The notes beneath the pieces were generated by a model. That model saw only the letters and a program-made list of their open reading frames with translations, was not told the DNA's origin and made no database searches. Below are positions 8,871 through 16,742 of a DNA stretch of 51,682 bases, one piece after another (positions within the stretch are counted from its first letter, which is position 1; the number at the start of each line of letters is the position of its first letter). The translations under genes were made by a program, and so were the position numbers. Origin of the DNA: an uncultured Sutterella sp. (GTDB lineage: Bacteria > Pseudomonadota > Gammaproteobacteria > Burkholderiales > Burkholderiaceae_F); assembly GCA_900544255.1 (NCBI GenBank), contig UQUM01000014.1:1-51682 (forward strand), written 5' to 3'.

Positions 8871-8906
8871 ATGAACTACCGCGCCCTTACGGACGCGGTA
8901 GTTCAT
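8871..8906. repeat. 13-bp perfect inverted repeat in intergenic region
   Basis: Arms at 8871-8883 and 8894-8906 are perfect reverse complements (ATGAACTACCGCG type) with a 10-nt loop. There is no T-run on either side. It sits mid-way between the esterase gene and the AlbA-domain gene; it could be a second transcript-end hairpin or a protein-binding site. The rest of the 8766-9104 gap holds only the operator described next. Confidence 0.45.
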
Positions 8907-9060
8907 TCGCAGAGTTGGTACGCAAGGGGACGGTTGCAGTGGTAGGCATGGTAAAACTGGTTGGTTGATTTCTGGCTGGATACTGACGGGGGATTTCAGC
9001 CGAAAGAAATAGTTTCGCAAGAGGGCAGAAAGGCAGAGCCGAATGCTCATCATGTGTTAT

Positions 9061-9085
9061 ATTGTCATGTGTGACACATGACAAT
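9061..9085. promoter_or_regulatory. Perfect 25-bp palindrome, probable autoregulatory operator
   Basis: The left arm ATTGTCATGTG (9061-9071) and right arm CACATGACAAT (9075-9085) are exact reverse complements around a TGA centre. A -10-like TATATT (9058-9063) overlaps its left edge, and a direct repeat of TCATGTGT occurs just upstream at about 9050. A dimeric repressor bound here would sit on the promoter/transcription start of the gene that follows. The -35 region is poor. That the palindrome's binder is the adjacent regulator is inference. Confidence 0.55.
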
Positions 9086-9104
9086 AAAGGCGACAGAACA
9101 CATC

Positions 9105-10550
9105 ATGATGACAGAAACGCAGCTCAAAGCTTCCGTTGCCGTCGGCGAAGACAGCACGCGGCAATTCAAACGCCGTTTTGAACGCGCGGAGAGTATTGCC
9201 GCAGAACTCGTTGCCATGGCCAACAGCGGAGGCGGCGACATTTTCGTCGGTGTGGAGGATGACGGCACGTTGGCAGGACTCAGCCCCGAGGAAGTGCGGG
9301 AGTTGAATCAGCAGCTCAGTAATGTAGCGAGCCAAACGGTGCGGCCGCCGATCCATCCGCTGACGGAAAATGTGATGACGGCGACGGGCATTGTGGTAAT
9401 CATTCACGTGGAAAACGGTATCAACAAACCGTACGTCGATCGTCAGGGACGTGTGTGGATCCGCAGCGGCGCTGACAAACGGCATGTGACGTCCCGCGAG
9501 GAACTGCAGCGGATGTTTCAGCGCTCGGCGTTGATAGAAGCTGATGTTCTTCCGTTGCCCGGAACGTCATCGGACGACATCGACAGAACGGCCTTTGTCG
9601 ATTATGTCGGGCGGTTCTTTCCATTTTTGCGGCAGGATGGGCTCTCGGACGAACATCTTCTCAAAAACATGGGGTTTATCCGGAAAGATTGCCTCACGAT
9701 AGCGGGGGCCTTATTTTTCTCTCAGCATGCGGTCATTGATTTGCCGTCCTTGTCGGTTCGCGCTCTGGTACTGCCGGGAACGGAATTGTCCGATACCCGG
9801 TATCTCGACACGGAGACCATCGAAGGAACGCTGCAGCAGCAATACCGGAGCTGCATGAGTTTTTTCAAACGTAATTTGGTGAAGCGGCAGACAGCGGCTT
9901 CGTTCAATTCCCCGGGGACGCTTGAAGTGTCGGAAACGGTGTTGGAAGAGCTCCTCGTCAACGCTCTGGTGCACCGGGATCTTTTGATTCGCGCACCGAT
10001 CCGAGTGTTCATTTTTTCTGACCGGATCGAAATCATCAGCCCTGGGAGTCTGCCGGAAAATCAGACGGTCGAAACGCTGAAGCTCGGTTCGACGTTAAGA
10101 CGCAATCCCGTGTTGGCGCAGCACGCGGAACGGCTGCTGCCCCTCAGGGGCGTGGGGTCGGGCATTTTGCGCGTTCTGCAGGAAGAACCACGGGTGCAGT
10201 TCGTCAACAACATCGTCGCGGATGAATTCAAGGTCATTATTCCCCGGCGGCTGCGACCGGGAACGGCTGCGACTCAGAAGGCTGCCCCGAAACGGACGCC
10301 TTCCGGGGGGCGGGTAGAGCGGTTGCTCTCCGTGATGACGGGCGAGATGTCCCGTAACGAACTGCAGGACGCGCTCGTGATGAAAAGTCGTTCGACTTTT
10401 GCGCAGACGTTCCTGAAACCTGCGATCACGGAAGGGTATATCGAGATGACGGATCCCTCGGCACCGCAATCGAAGAGCCAGAAATATCGGTTGACGGAAA
10501 AAGGCGAGCGGTATCTCGAGGCAAGAGCCGAAGAGGTTCAAAATGGATGA
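9105..10550 (+). CDS. AlbA/Schlafen-domain putative transcriptional regulator with ATPase-like and winged-helix domains
   Basis: A protein of about 481 residues of the COG2865 type. The N-terminal AlbA_2/Schlafen domain shows the GEDSTRQFK (E..x.EFK-like) and ANSGGGDIFVGVEDDG segments. A central GHKL/HATPase_c_4-like region contains ELLVNALVHRD and RIEIISPGSLPENQ. The C terminus is a winged helix likely to bind DNA. An upstream ATG at 9078 lies inside the palindrome and lacks a ribosome site, so the ATG at 9105 (or 9108) is preferred. Such proteins often sit in mobile or defence neighbourhoods. Its stop codon overlaps the start of a wrecked AAA-ATPase/nuclease gene by four bases, so the two were once a coupled pair. 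Confidence 0.8.
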   Translation: MMTETQLKASVAVGEDSTRQFKRRFERAESIAAELVAMANSGGGDIFVGVEDDGTLAGLSPEEVRELNQQLSNVASQTVRPPIHPLTENVMTATGIVVIIHVENGINKPYVDRQGRVWIRSGADKRHVTSREELQRMFQRSALIEADVLPLPGTSSDDIDRTAFVDYVGRFFPFLRQDGLSDEHLLKNMGFIRKDCLTIAGALFFSQHAVIDLPSLSVRALVLPGTELSDTRYLDTETIEGTLQQQYRSCMSFFKRNLVKRQTAASFNSPGTLEVSETVLEELLVNALVHRDLLIRAPIRVFIFSDRIEIISPGSLPENQTVETLKLGSTLRRNPVLAQHAERLLPLRGVGSGILRVLQEEPRVQFVNNIVADEFKVIIPRRLRPGTAATQKAAPKRTPSGGRVERLLSVMTGEMSRNELQDALVMKSRSTFAQTFLKPAITEGYIEMTDPSAPQSKSQKYRLTEKGERYLEARAEEVQNG

Positions 10551-11067
10551 AGATCGGACGGTGGCGGAGTCCTGCCGGAAAAAAACGCCGGATTCCGGTC
10601 GGGAAAGCCGTGTACCCTGTCTTGCGCCGCGGTGACTACGTCTACGTGGATAAGACCGGATTCATTCCTTTGTTGGAAACGTTTTTTCCGACGAATGAAG
10701 GAACTTTATAACGGGTACCGTTCGGCTGCAGCTTTCGGAAGCGTCGATCCAGTTTTTCATGCTGGGCGCCGCGCGGCTCCTGAAGGGCTTCAAGGCGACC
10801 GCGGAAGAGGAGGTGTTGGGCATTGGTTTTATGGACGTCGTAATTCGTCCGACGGCGGAGTCCGGGATAAAAGAGGCTTACTTACAGGAACTCAAATACC
10901 TCACTCAGGCAGCGGGAACGCCGGCGGCCGTTGAGGCGAAGCTGGACGACGCCTGTCGGCAGTCGGCGGCGTACGCTTCGGCGGGAAACGTCCGAACGCT
11001 GCCAAACCTCAAAAAGCTCGCCGTCGTCTTCGTCGGGCCGGCGGTGAATGGCGTTCGATACCTCTGA
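10547..11067 (+). pseudogene. AAA-ATPase-like/PD-(D/E)XK nuclease gene with internal deletion
   Basis: An ATG at 10547 overlaps the previous stop (ATGA). Its frame reads an N-terminal segment with RRIPVGK...RRGDYVYVDKTGFI, the hallmark start of the AAA-ATPase-like (DUF1703-type) family, then stops at TAA near 10711. In the next frame, 10711-11067 encodes the family's C-terminal nuclease domain: GIGFMDVVIRP and QELKYL give the D...ExK pattern. The Walker-containing ATPase core (several hundred residues in intact members) is missing and the halves are out of frame, so this is a deletion remnant. Translational coupling to the AlbA-domain gene implies a former two-gene module. Confidence 0.75.
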
Positions 11068-11077
11068 AAATACAATC

Positions 11078-11119
11078 TTCGTCAGGATTTTGTGTGTTTT
11101 TGTACGAAATCCTGACGAA
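11078..11119 (-). terminator. 13-bp hairpin at the end of the bcs operon
   Basis: Perfect 13-bp arms at 11078-11090 and 11107-11119, 16-nt loop. It lies 15 nt beyond the bcsC stop on the minus strand and also just after the plus-strand pseudogene, so it can serve as a convergent, bidirectional terminator. The minus-strand tail is only moderately T-rich. Confidence 0.5.
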
Positions 11120-11134
11120 AAATGTGGGAACCGT

Positions 11135-14029
11135 TCATCGCGCTGAGTAGGGCGTCAAGACAGGCACCGGCATCGGGAGACTCCCCTGCCACGGTTTTTG
11201 GTACCACCGAAGATAGAGCAGTCCCCACTGATAATCGTAGTCGGGAGCCTTGGACATACCGGCGGCGACTCCGAGCGATACATGGCTCCCGAGCCGACGC
11301 TCGAGTGCCCCCGCAGCCGACCAGCCGTTGCTCCACTCTGAGTCGGTGTCGCTCACGGAATCGATGTCGCTCATCTCGTTCCGTTGCCAGGCCGGAATGC
11401 GGTTCGTGAGGAAGTAGCGAGGCCGCCCTTCCGTTTTAGCGTAACTGCGGTTTGCGGCTACCGACGCCTTCCACGCCCAGTTTTCCGTGCGGCCGGTGTC
11501 GGTAACGGACGCCGTAAAGCCAACGTAGGTTTGCGGCGAGTAGTACCCGCCCTGCCCGAACGTGTACCCCGACAAATCCTTCTCAAACCCCCAGAGCATC
11601 GTAAAAAGCGAGGCGGAGAGTTCATGATTGGGACGATTCACGAGGCGCACGTAGGGCGACATCATCACCTGCCAATCGGAATTGCGCGCCACGTTGCGTC
11701 CCGTGACGGCTTCCCACGAGACCTTGCTCCAGAAGCCGAAGGTACCGCCTTGATCGACGCTTGCCGAAAACGATGCCCCCGTGCGCCGCACGCCGCCCCA
11801 CCAAAGACCCGTTGCCGGATCGCGCTGCCCGCCGTATGCCAAAAGCGACGCGTCTTTAGCACGCCGGTAAATTTCGGTTGTGACGGAGAAGGGGCCTAAA
11901 GAAAAGTTGACGGCGGCCGCACCCACGGGATCGACATAGTGAAATCCGACGGGGGTGGTGCCGATGTCAAAGGCGTACGTGCCGTCCGTCCAGGCGAGCG
12001 ACAGGGAGTTTCCGACGTCTTTTGTGAAACCGTTCCCGGGATTGCAGCCGCCCGAAAAACACGTCCCCGTCATCGCTTCCCATTCGCCCGGCGTAATGCG
12101 GCCCATGTCGTAGCGGACGACGTCGTTCCGGAGCGTCAACGTGCCTCCGAAGGCCGGCATCAGCGCTTCCGTCATCCATACCGTGCCGCGTGTGTCGGAG
12201 TAGCCGGGCGTACCTTCGTCATGAAATTTCCTCAGTCCCGTGGTGATGATGACGTTGTTCTGCTGATACAGGAGCGACGCATGAAGCCGCATGGCTTCGC
12301 GCACCCAATCGCCTTCGGCGTCGGGCGTCATCATGGCGCGGGTAAAGTTCACGTTGTCCGTGGGGCGAGAAAGCGTAAGGCCCGCAGACACAAAACCGTC
12401 CCGGTAGGCGTCAAGGGCCTTGTCCGTAAGGCCCGTCGTTTCGAAGAAATCTGCTGCGTCCCGGTGAAAGAGCGCCGCTTCACGGTTATAGGTGCGAAAG
12501 GCTTTGGCGGCCCCCTTTTCGTACACCGCCTGCGCTGAGGTTGTGCGATTGAGCTTGCGGTAAATAAGGGCCGCCCGGCGTGCTTCAGATAGGGTGAGAT
12601 CCGTGTGCGGGTCGTTCACAAATTCGTCCAACGTCCGGGCGGCTTCTTCCGGGCGCTGCATCGTGAGCAGAAGTTCCGAGGCGGAGAGTCTTGCGTCCGC
12701 AGCATAGGCGGGCAGCTCAAAAAGCGCCCGGTAGTCCGCAAGCGCTGCTTCCTTGTCCGTCAATTGCGATGCCCACTGTGCCCGCAGGGTCTTTACCGAC
12801 GGATCGTCGGCATTGGCGGCTGTGAGTTCCTTTAAAGCCTGCTGCCAGTCGCCGCGGGCGGCTTTGGCTTTGGCGGAGCGGACGATGCGCTGCGCGCGGA
12901 GGCGTTCTTTTAAAAGCGCTACGACGGGGTTCGCGACCGTCGTCTTTTCCAAAAGTGCCGCCGCTTCGTCTTCCCGTCCTGTGTCGGCGAGAGTTCGTGC
13001 GTAGGGGCCGATCCATTCGAAGGAGAGCCTCAGGTCGTCGGAGAGCCCATTAAAAAGCGCCCGCGCCTTATCCGGCGTGCCCGTTTTGATGTAAAGACGC
13101 GACAGTTCATCCGCAAGCACCGGCGTTAAACCGGTACGGGCACGGATTTCAGTGAGCACATAAATCAACAGTGCGTCGTCCCCGTCCTCGCGACATTTCT
13201 TGGCCCAGCGCGTGAGAACGTCCAGTTCGGTCTCCGGGGGACGCGCCACCGTTTTTTTAGGCGTCGGCGCTTGAAGAGGGACGCGGGCGACGGGTTTGGG
13301 TTCCATTGCTTCCAGGGCGCGACGGATGTCTTGCCGCCAGCCGTCGGCCCGGGCGTCCGTCGGGGCGAGAAGCAGCGCTTCGCTTAACTTGCGGATGCCG
13401 GCCGCGCGGGTTTTCGCCGTTCGGATGAGGCGCCGTCCCTGTAATTGAGCGTCGTTCACACGGTAGCGCGTCACTTCCGCCTGCGCCCGCCGCGAAATAA
13501 AGGGGTCATCCGTGCGTTGCGAGAGGGCGGTGAGAAGCCGCAGCCCTTCCGGTTCACGGCCGGGAATCTTAAGAAGCGTCACCGCGTAGCGAATTCGAAG
13601 GCCGTCTTCGCCCGGGGCGCCCTCAAACGCTTTTTCGTAAAAGCGAAGTGCGGTCGGCGCATCGCCGCGTTTTTCCGCGGCGAGAATGGGCGACAACTGA
13701 TAGAGGTTCAGCGCATCCGTCATTTCTGCGATGGCCCGGGCTTCCAGGCAGGAGCGCGAAGTGCTTTCCCGGCAGAGGCTTCCTGCGAGTTCCTGAATGT
13801 GACGGCGCTCCCGGTCGGGATCGATGAGCGCCAAAAGCCGCAGTTTTTCAAGTTTTGCGGCGGCATCGTCTTCGTGGACGGCGAGGTAAGCGTTCACGGA
13901 CGCGAGTGCCTCCGCGTCGTTTCCGGCAAGGCGCTCGGCGACGGCTCTGTCCAACGCTTTGTCAGCTGCGCAGGCACTCACCGCCACGGAGAGAAGTCCG
14001 AAGACAATGAACGGGTCTTTCAACGGCAT
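11135..14029 (-). CDS. bcsC: Cellulose synthase operon protein C (outer-membrane export channel with TPR scaffold)
   Basis: This 964-residue protein has a signal peptide, a long helical TPR region (about residues 25-600) and a C-terminal BCSC_C beta-barrel (about 620-960), ending in aromatic-rich strands. It forms the outer-membrane exit for cellulose, with the TPR part bridging the periplasm. E. coli BcsC is about 1150 residues, so this one has fewer TPRs. An in-frame TTG at 14041 abuts the bcsG stop codon; the ATG at 14029 gives a better signal peptide and is used here. It is last in the bcsA-B-Z-G-C operon. Confidence 0.9.
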   Translation of the reverse strand: MPLKDPFIVFGLLSVAVSACAADKALDRAVAERLAGNDAEALASVNAYLAVHEDDAAAKLEKLRLLALIDPDRERRHIQELAGSLCRESTSRSCLEARAIAEMTDALNLYQLSPILAAEKRGDAPTALRFYEKAFEGAPGEDGLRIRYAVTLLKIPGREPEGLRLLTALSQRTDDPFISRRAQAEVTRYRVNDAQLQGRRLIRTAKTRAAGIRKLSEALLLAPTDARADGWRQDIRRALEAMEPKPVARVPLQAPTPKKTVARPPETELDVLTRWAKKCREDGDDALLIYVLTEIRARTGLTPVLADELSRLYIKTGTPDKARALFNGLSDDLRLSFEWIGPYARTLADTGREDEAAALLEKTTVANPVVALLKERLRAQRIVRSAKAKAARGDWQQALKELTAANADDPSVKTLRAQWASQLTDKEAALADYRALFELPAYAADARLSASELLLTMQRPEEAARTLDEFVNDPHTDLTLSEARRAALIYRKLNRTTSAQAVYEKGAAKAFRTYNREAALFHRDAADFFETTGLTDKALDAYRDGFVSAGLTLSRPTDNVNFTRAMMTPDAEGDWVREAMRLHASLLYQQNNVIITTGLRKFHDEGTPGYSDTRGTVWMTEALMPAFGGTLTLRNDVVRYDMGRITPGEWEAMTGTCFSGGCNPGNGFTKDVGNSLSLAWTDGTYAFDIGTTPVGFHYVDPVGAAAVNFSLGPFSVTTEIYRRAKDASLLAYGGQRDPATGLWWGGVRRTGASFSASVDQGGTFGFWSKVSWEAVTGRNVARNSDWQVMMSPYVRLVNRPNHELSASLFTMLWGFEKDLSGYTFGQGGYYSPQTYVGFTASVTDTGRTENWAWKASVAANRSYAKTEGRPRYFLTNRIPAWQRNEMSDIDSVSDTDSEWSNGWSAAGALERRLGSHVSLGVAAGMSKAPDYDYQWGLLYLRWYQKPWQGSLPMPVPVLTPYSAR

Positions 14030-14037
14030 GATCCGAC

Positions 14038-15639
14038 TCAATGCGGGTAGGGAACCCAGGGTTTGTCGCCCTGCTTTAAGTAGTCACGGCCCTTGTAGGC
14101 CAACACCTGAGACTGCGCGTTTTCGCTTACGGGATTGGTGCGGGGAAGATCCGCCGCCAAATCCGCGAGATCCACCGTTCCCTTGGGATCACTGAAGTAG
14201 TTTTCAGAGAGTACTCGCCCGATGAGGTCCCCCACCGCGAGGTAGCTCGTGGTTCCCGTCACATGAACGGGCGCGGCGGGAAGGCCTTTCAGTCCGAAGA
14301 ACTTCACGAGAACCGGAACTTCCGTGATTCTGAAACTCGGAATGTCCCGAAGGCGCGGCATCTGAATCCGATCGCCCCGTACGGCGGCGCCGTGTTCGGG
14401 GAGAACGATGAGCATCACTTTGCGGCCGGACTTTTCAATGTCGCGCATGAAGGTCTGCAGCTGATCCAAGAGAAGCTTCGCCCGCGGCTTGAAGTTTTCG
14501 CTTCGGGCGTGCCGCGGCAGACGGTTTCCGTCGTGGAGCGAAATGAAATTCATGAGCGTCACGCTTCGGACTGCCTTTTCCGTGCGCGCGATCCGCAGCC
14601 ATTCCCTGAGGACGGTCAAGTCGTCTGTGATCGGTTCGTCGTCAAAGGCCATGTAACGCACGTTGGCACGGCGCGGTACCGACACGGGGGCCGTGAGCCC
14701 CGCCTTATCCCGCAGAGTTTTGAGGTAGTCGTCATAGTCCCCGGCGTGATCCATCAAGAGGTGCTGTTTAAAGCCCAAGCGGTCGAGCCGGTTCATGATC
14801 TGGCATTCGGGTCTTGGGTTATAAAGCGCATCGTGCGAAGGCTGACCGCAGGCCATGTTGAGAAGCCGCAGCGTCGCGGGGCCTGAGTATGAGGTTGCAG
14901 AATTAAAGTGATCAAAGACGAGGTTAAAGCGCGAGAAGACGCTGTGGCGGGCAAGGTCGGATGCGAGAAGATCGTCGTTTGCGAGCGAGCAGATGTTGAG
15001 AATCAGAATGTCAAAGGGGGTGTCTTTCTCGGAAAGCCCCGCCGGAAGTCGGGCGCGCCGGTTTTTTTCGTAATCAAGAAACGCCGTGTGCCACTGCGCG
15101 ACGGCCGCGTTGTCGGCGGCACCCGCGTCCGTTTTGGCTTCAAGGATCGGCGCAGTCTCATCCGTTACGTCCGCCGGTCGCAGTTCCTGCCACGCCCAGG
15201 GGAGGACGACGCCCGCCGCGAAATAAAGTACCGTGAAGACCGAAAGCCGCAACCAGTTCCGTAAGAAAAGATAGAGAGCCGCGAGGACGACGAGCCACGC
15301 CGCCATCTGCCAATTGACGAGGTCGCCAGCGAGTTCCGTCAAGTAATCCCAGGAGAAGCCCTGAATGTTTTTGGCGTTCGCGGTGAGGCTCTCAAGCCCC
15401 GGAAGCCAGCTTTCAGCGTAAATGAGCGCCAAGGCGGCGATCCAGCCCGCGACGTTGCGGCCTAGAGCCAGTGCCGGACGGTTGAGCGGTACGAGGAGCC
15501 ACACCATCAGAAGGGCGTTTAAAACCAGATTAAGTGAAATCCAGTCGCCCGCTGCTAAGAGAAATTCGGCGGCAAAAAAGACGTTGAACCACCCGAACCC
15601 GCGCAGTATGAACGGGGACCGGTCCATTAATTCCGTCAT
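14038..15639 (-). CDS. bcsG: Cellulose phosphoethanolamine transferase BcsG
   Basis: A 533-residue inner-membrane enzyme with about five N-terminal membrane segments (residues 10-150) and a periplasmic alkaline-phosphatase-fold domain. It transfers phosphoethanolamine from phosphatidylethanolamine to glucose residues of nascent cellulose. Catalytic features known from E. coli BcsG are visible: zinc ligand Cys217 in LNICSL, nucleophile Ser252 in TSYSGPA, and the Glu-His pair in LPEHGAAV. The start codon overlaps the bcsZ stop as TAATG. In enterobacteria BcsG works with BcsE and BcsF; neither is seen here. Confidence 0.92.
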   Translation of the reverse strand: MTELMDRSPFILRGFGWFNVFFAAEFLLAAGDWISLNLVLNALLMVWLLVPLNRPALALGRNVAGWIAALALIYAESWLPGLESLTANAKNIQGFSWDYLTELAGDLVNWQMAAWLVVLAALYLFLRNWLRLSVFTVLYFAAGVVLPWAWQELRPADVTDETAPILEAKTDAGAADNAAVAQWHTAFLDYEKNRRARLPAGLSEKDTPFDILILNICSLANDDLLASDLARHSVFSRFNLVFDHFNSATSYSGPATLRLLNMACGQPSHDALYNPRPECQIMNRLDRLGFKQHLLMDHAGDYDDYLKTLRDKAGLTAPVSVPRRANVRYMAFDDEPITDDLTVLREWLRIARTEKAVRSVTLMNFISLHDGNRLPRHARSENFKPRAKLLLDQLQTFMRDIEKSGRKVMLIVLPEHGAAVRGDRIQMPRLRDIPSFRITEVPVLVKFFGLKGLPAAPVHVTGTTSYLAVGDLIGRVLSENYFSDPKGTVDLADLAADLPRTNPVSENAQSQVLAYKGRDYLKQGDKPWVPYPH

Positions 15640-16742
15640 TATCGGGTCTCCAGAGGTAAGTGAAGCCGCCCTTCAGCGTCAATACGGAAGCGCTTCTCAT
15701 CAAGCGCACGGGCAAAAAGCGCGAGGACGTTCGTGTAGTAACTTTCGCGCGTCACATCGTGCGAAGCGACGGCAGTTCGCAAGCGGTCGGCGGTCGCGGT
15801 TTCGCCGGGCGTGCGGCGCGCGAGTTCCAGAACGCATCCCGCAAACCCCGCGTTGCCCGCGTGATTCATCGCTAGCGTATTAAGGTTCACCTTTTCAGGC
15901 GGTCGTCCGAGACGTCGTGCGGCTTTCACCATCGGGGTAAAGCGTTCCGCGAGCGACGCAAAGGTCGGTGCATCTTCGGCGGTCATCGCCGCCCACAGAT
16001 ACGTGCGGATGGCGTTGTAGCTTCCGACGGCGCTGTCATCGTCCGTACGGTCGGCAATACGGCCTTCGCGGTCAAAGGTGACCCAATCCGGGGAAAAACC
16101 GTCCGGGGCACTTCTCAGAAGCATTCTTAAGGATCCCGCCCAGACGGACTCCCACGCCGGGTCTTCCGCCGCAAAGCGCTTCAGAATAAAAAGCGGAGCG
16201 TAGCTCGGATTCAATTTTACCGAACCCTGATTTTCAAAGCCGACGCGGCCGGGGAGCAGCGCGTCCCCCAGGTTCTTGACGGTGCGGACGTCCTTTTTCA
16301 GGAGCGCCATCATCGCGTGCGCTTTGGTGACGTAGTCGGGACGGTTCCAGAGGCGGCCGGCTTCAAGAAGCGCGTAGGCAATCCACATGTCGCTGTCGGC
16401 GGCATTGTTGGTGTCAAGAATCGTCCAGAGCGCCCCTTCGTCCGCGGTGCGGAGGCCCCAGAGCCAGGCAGGTTGATGTGTCGTCAAGTCGCCTTCGGCG
16501 AGGTTATTTTCCGTCCATGCGAGAATCGATTCAAAGGCCGCTTTGTCGCCGGCGACGAGCGCAAAAAAGAGCGCGTAGGATTCGCCCTCCGACGTGGTGA
16601 TGAGGCGGCTGTCCGACGGATCAATGACGCGGCCCGATTCCATCGACACAGATTTGAAGGTGTCCCAGTCGGTCCAATTGGGGGCGGCGACAGCGCCGGT
16701 GAACGCCAAAAGCGCGGAAAGTGCAATCACTGTTTTTTTCAT
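15639..16742 (-). CDS. bcsZ: Periplasmic endo-beta-1,4-glucanase BcsZ (GH8)
   Basis: This 367-residue glycoside hydrolase family 8 enzyme trims cellulose in the periplasm during secretion. The signal peptide spans about residues 1-20 (ends AVAA). The catalytic acid is Glu52 in TSEGESYALFF, and the WTDWDTFKSV and SGRVIDPSDSRLITT segments are characteristic of BcsZ. A much longer upstream open frame exists (to 16874), but the ATG at 16742 overlaps the bcsB stop as TAATG and begins the signal peptide, so it is the real start. Confidence 0.93.
   Translation of the reverse strand: MKKTVIALSALLAFTGAVAAPNWTDWDTFKSVSMESGRVIDPSDSRLITTSEGESYALFFALVAGDKAAFESILAWTENNLAEGDLTTHQPAWLWGLRTADEGALWTILDTNNAADSDMWIAYALLEAGRLWNRPDYVTKAHAMMALLKKDVRTVKNLGDALLPGRVGFENQGSVKLNPSYAPLFILKRFAAEDPAWESVWAGSLRMLLRSAPDGFSPDWVTFDREGRIADRTDDDSAVGSYNAIRTYLWAAMTAEDAPTFASLAERFTPMVKAARRLGRPPEKVNLNTLAMNHAGNAGFAGCVLELARRTPGETATADRLRTAVASHDVTRESYYTNVLALFARALDEKRFRIDAEGRLHLPLETR

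Noticed and set aside
10632..10934. Plus-strand 100-codon open frame as a real gene
   Set aside because: It is an out-of-frame reading across the deletion remnant; the true fragments are in the other two frames.
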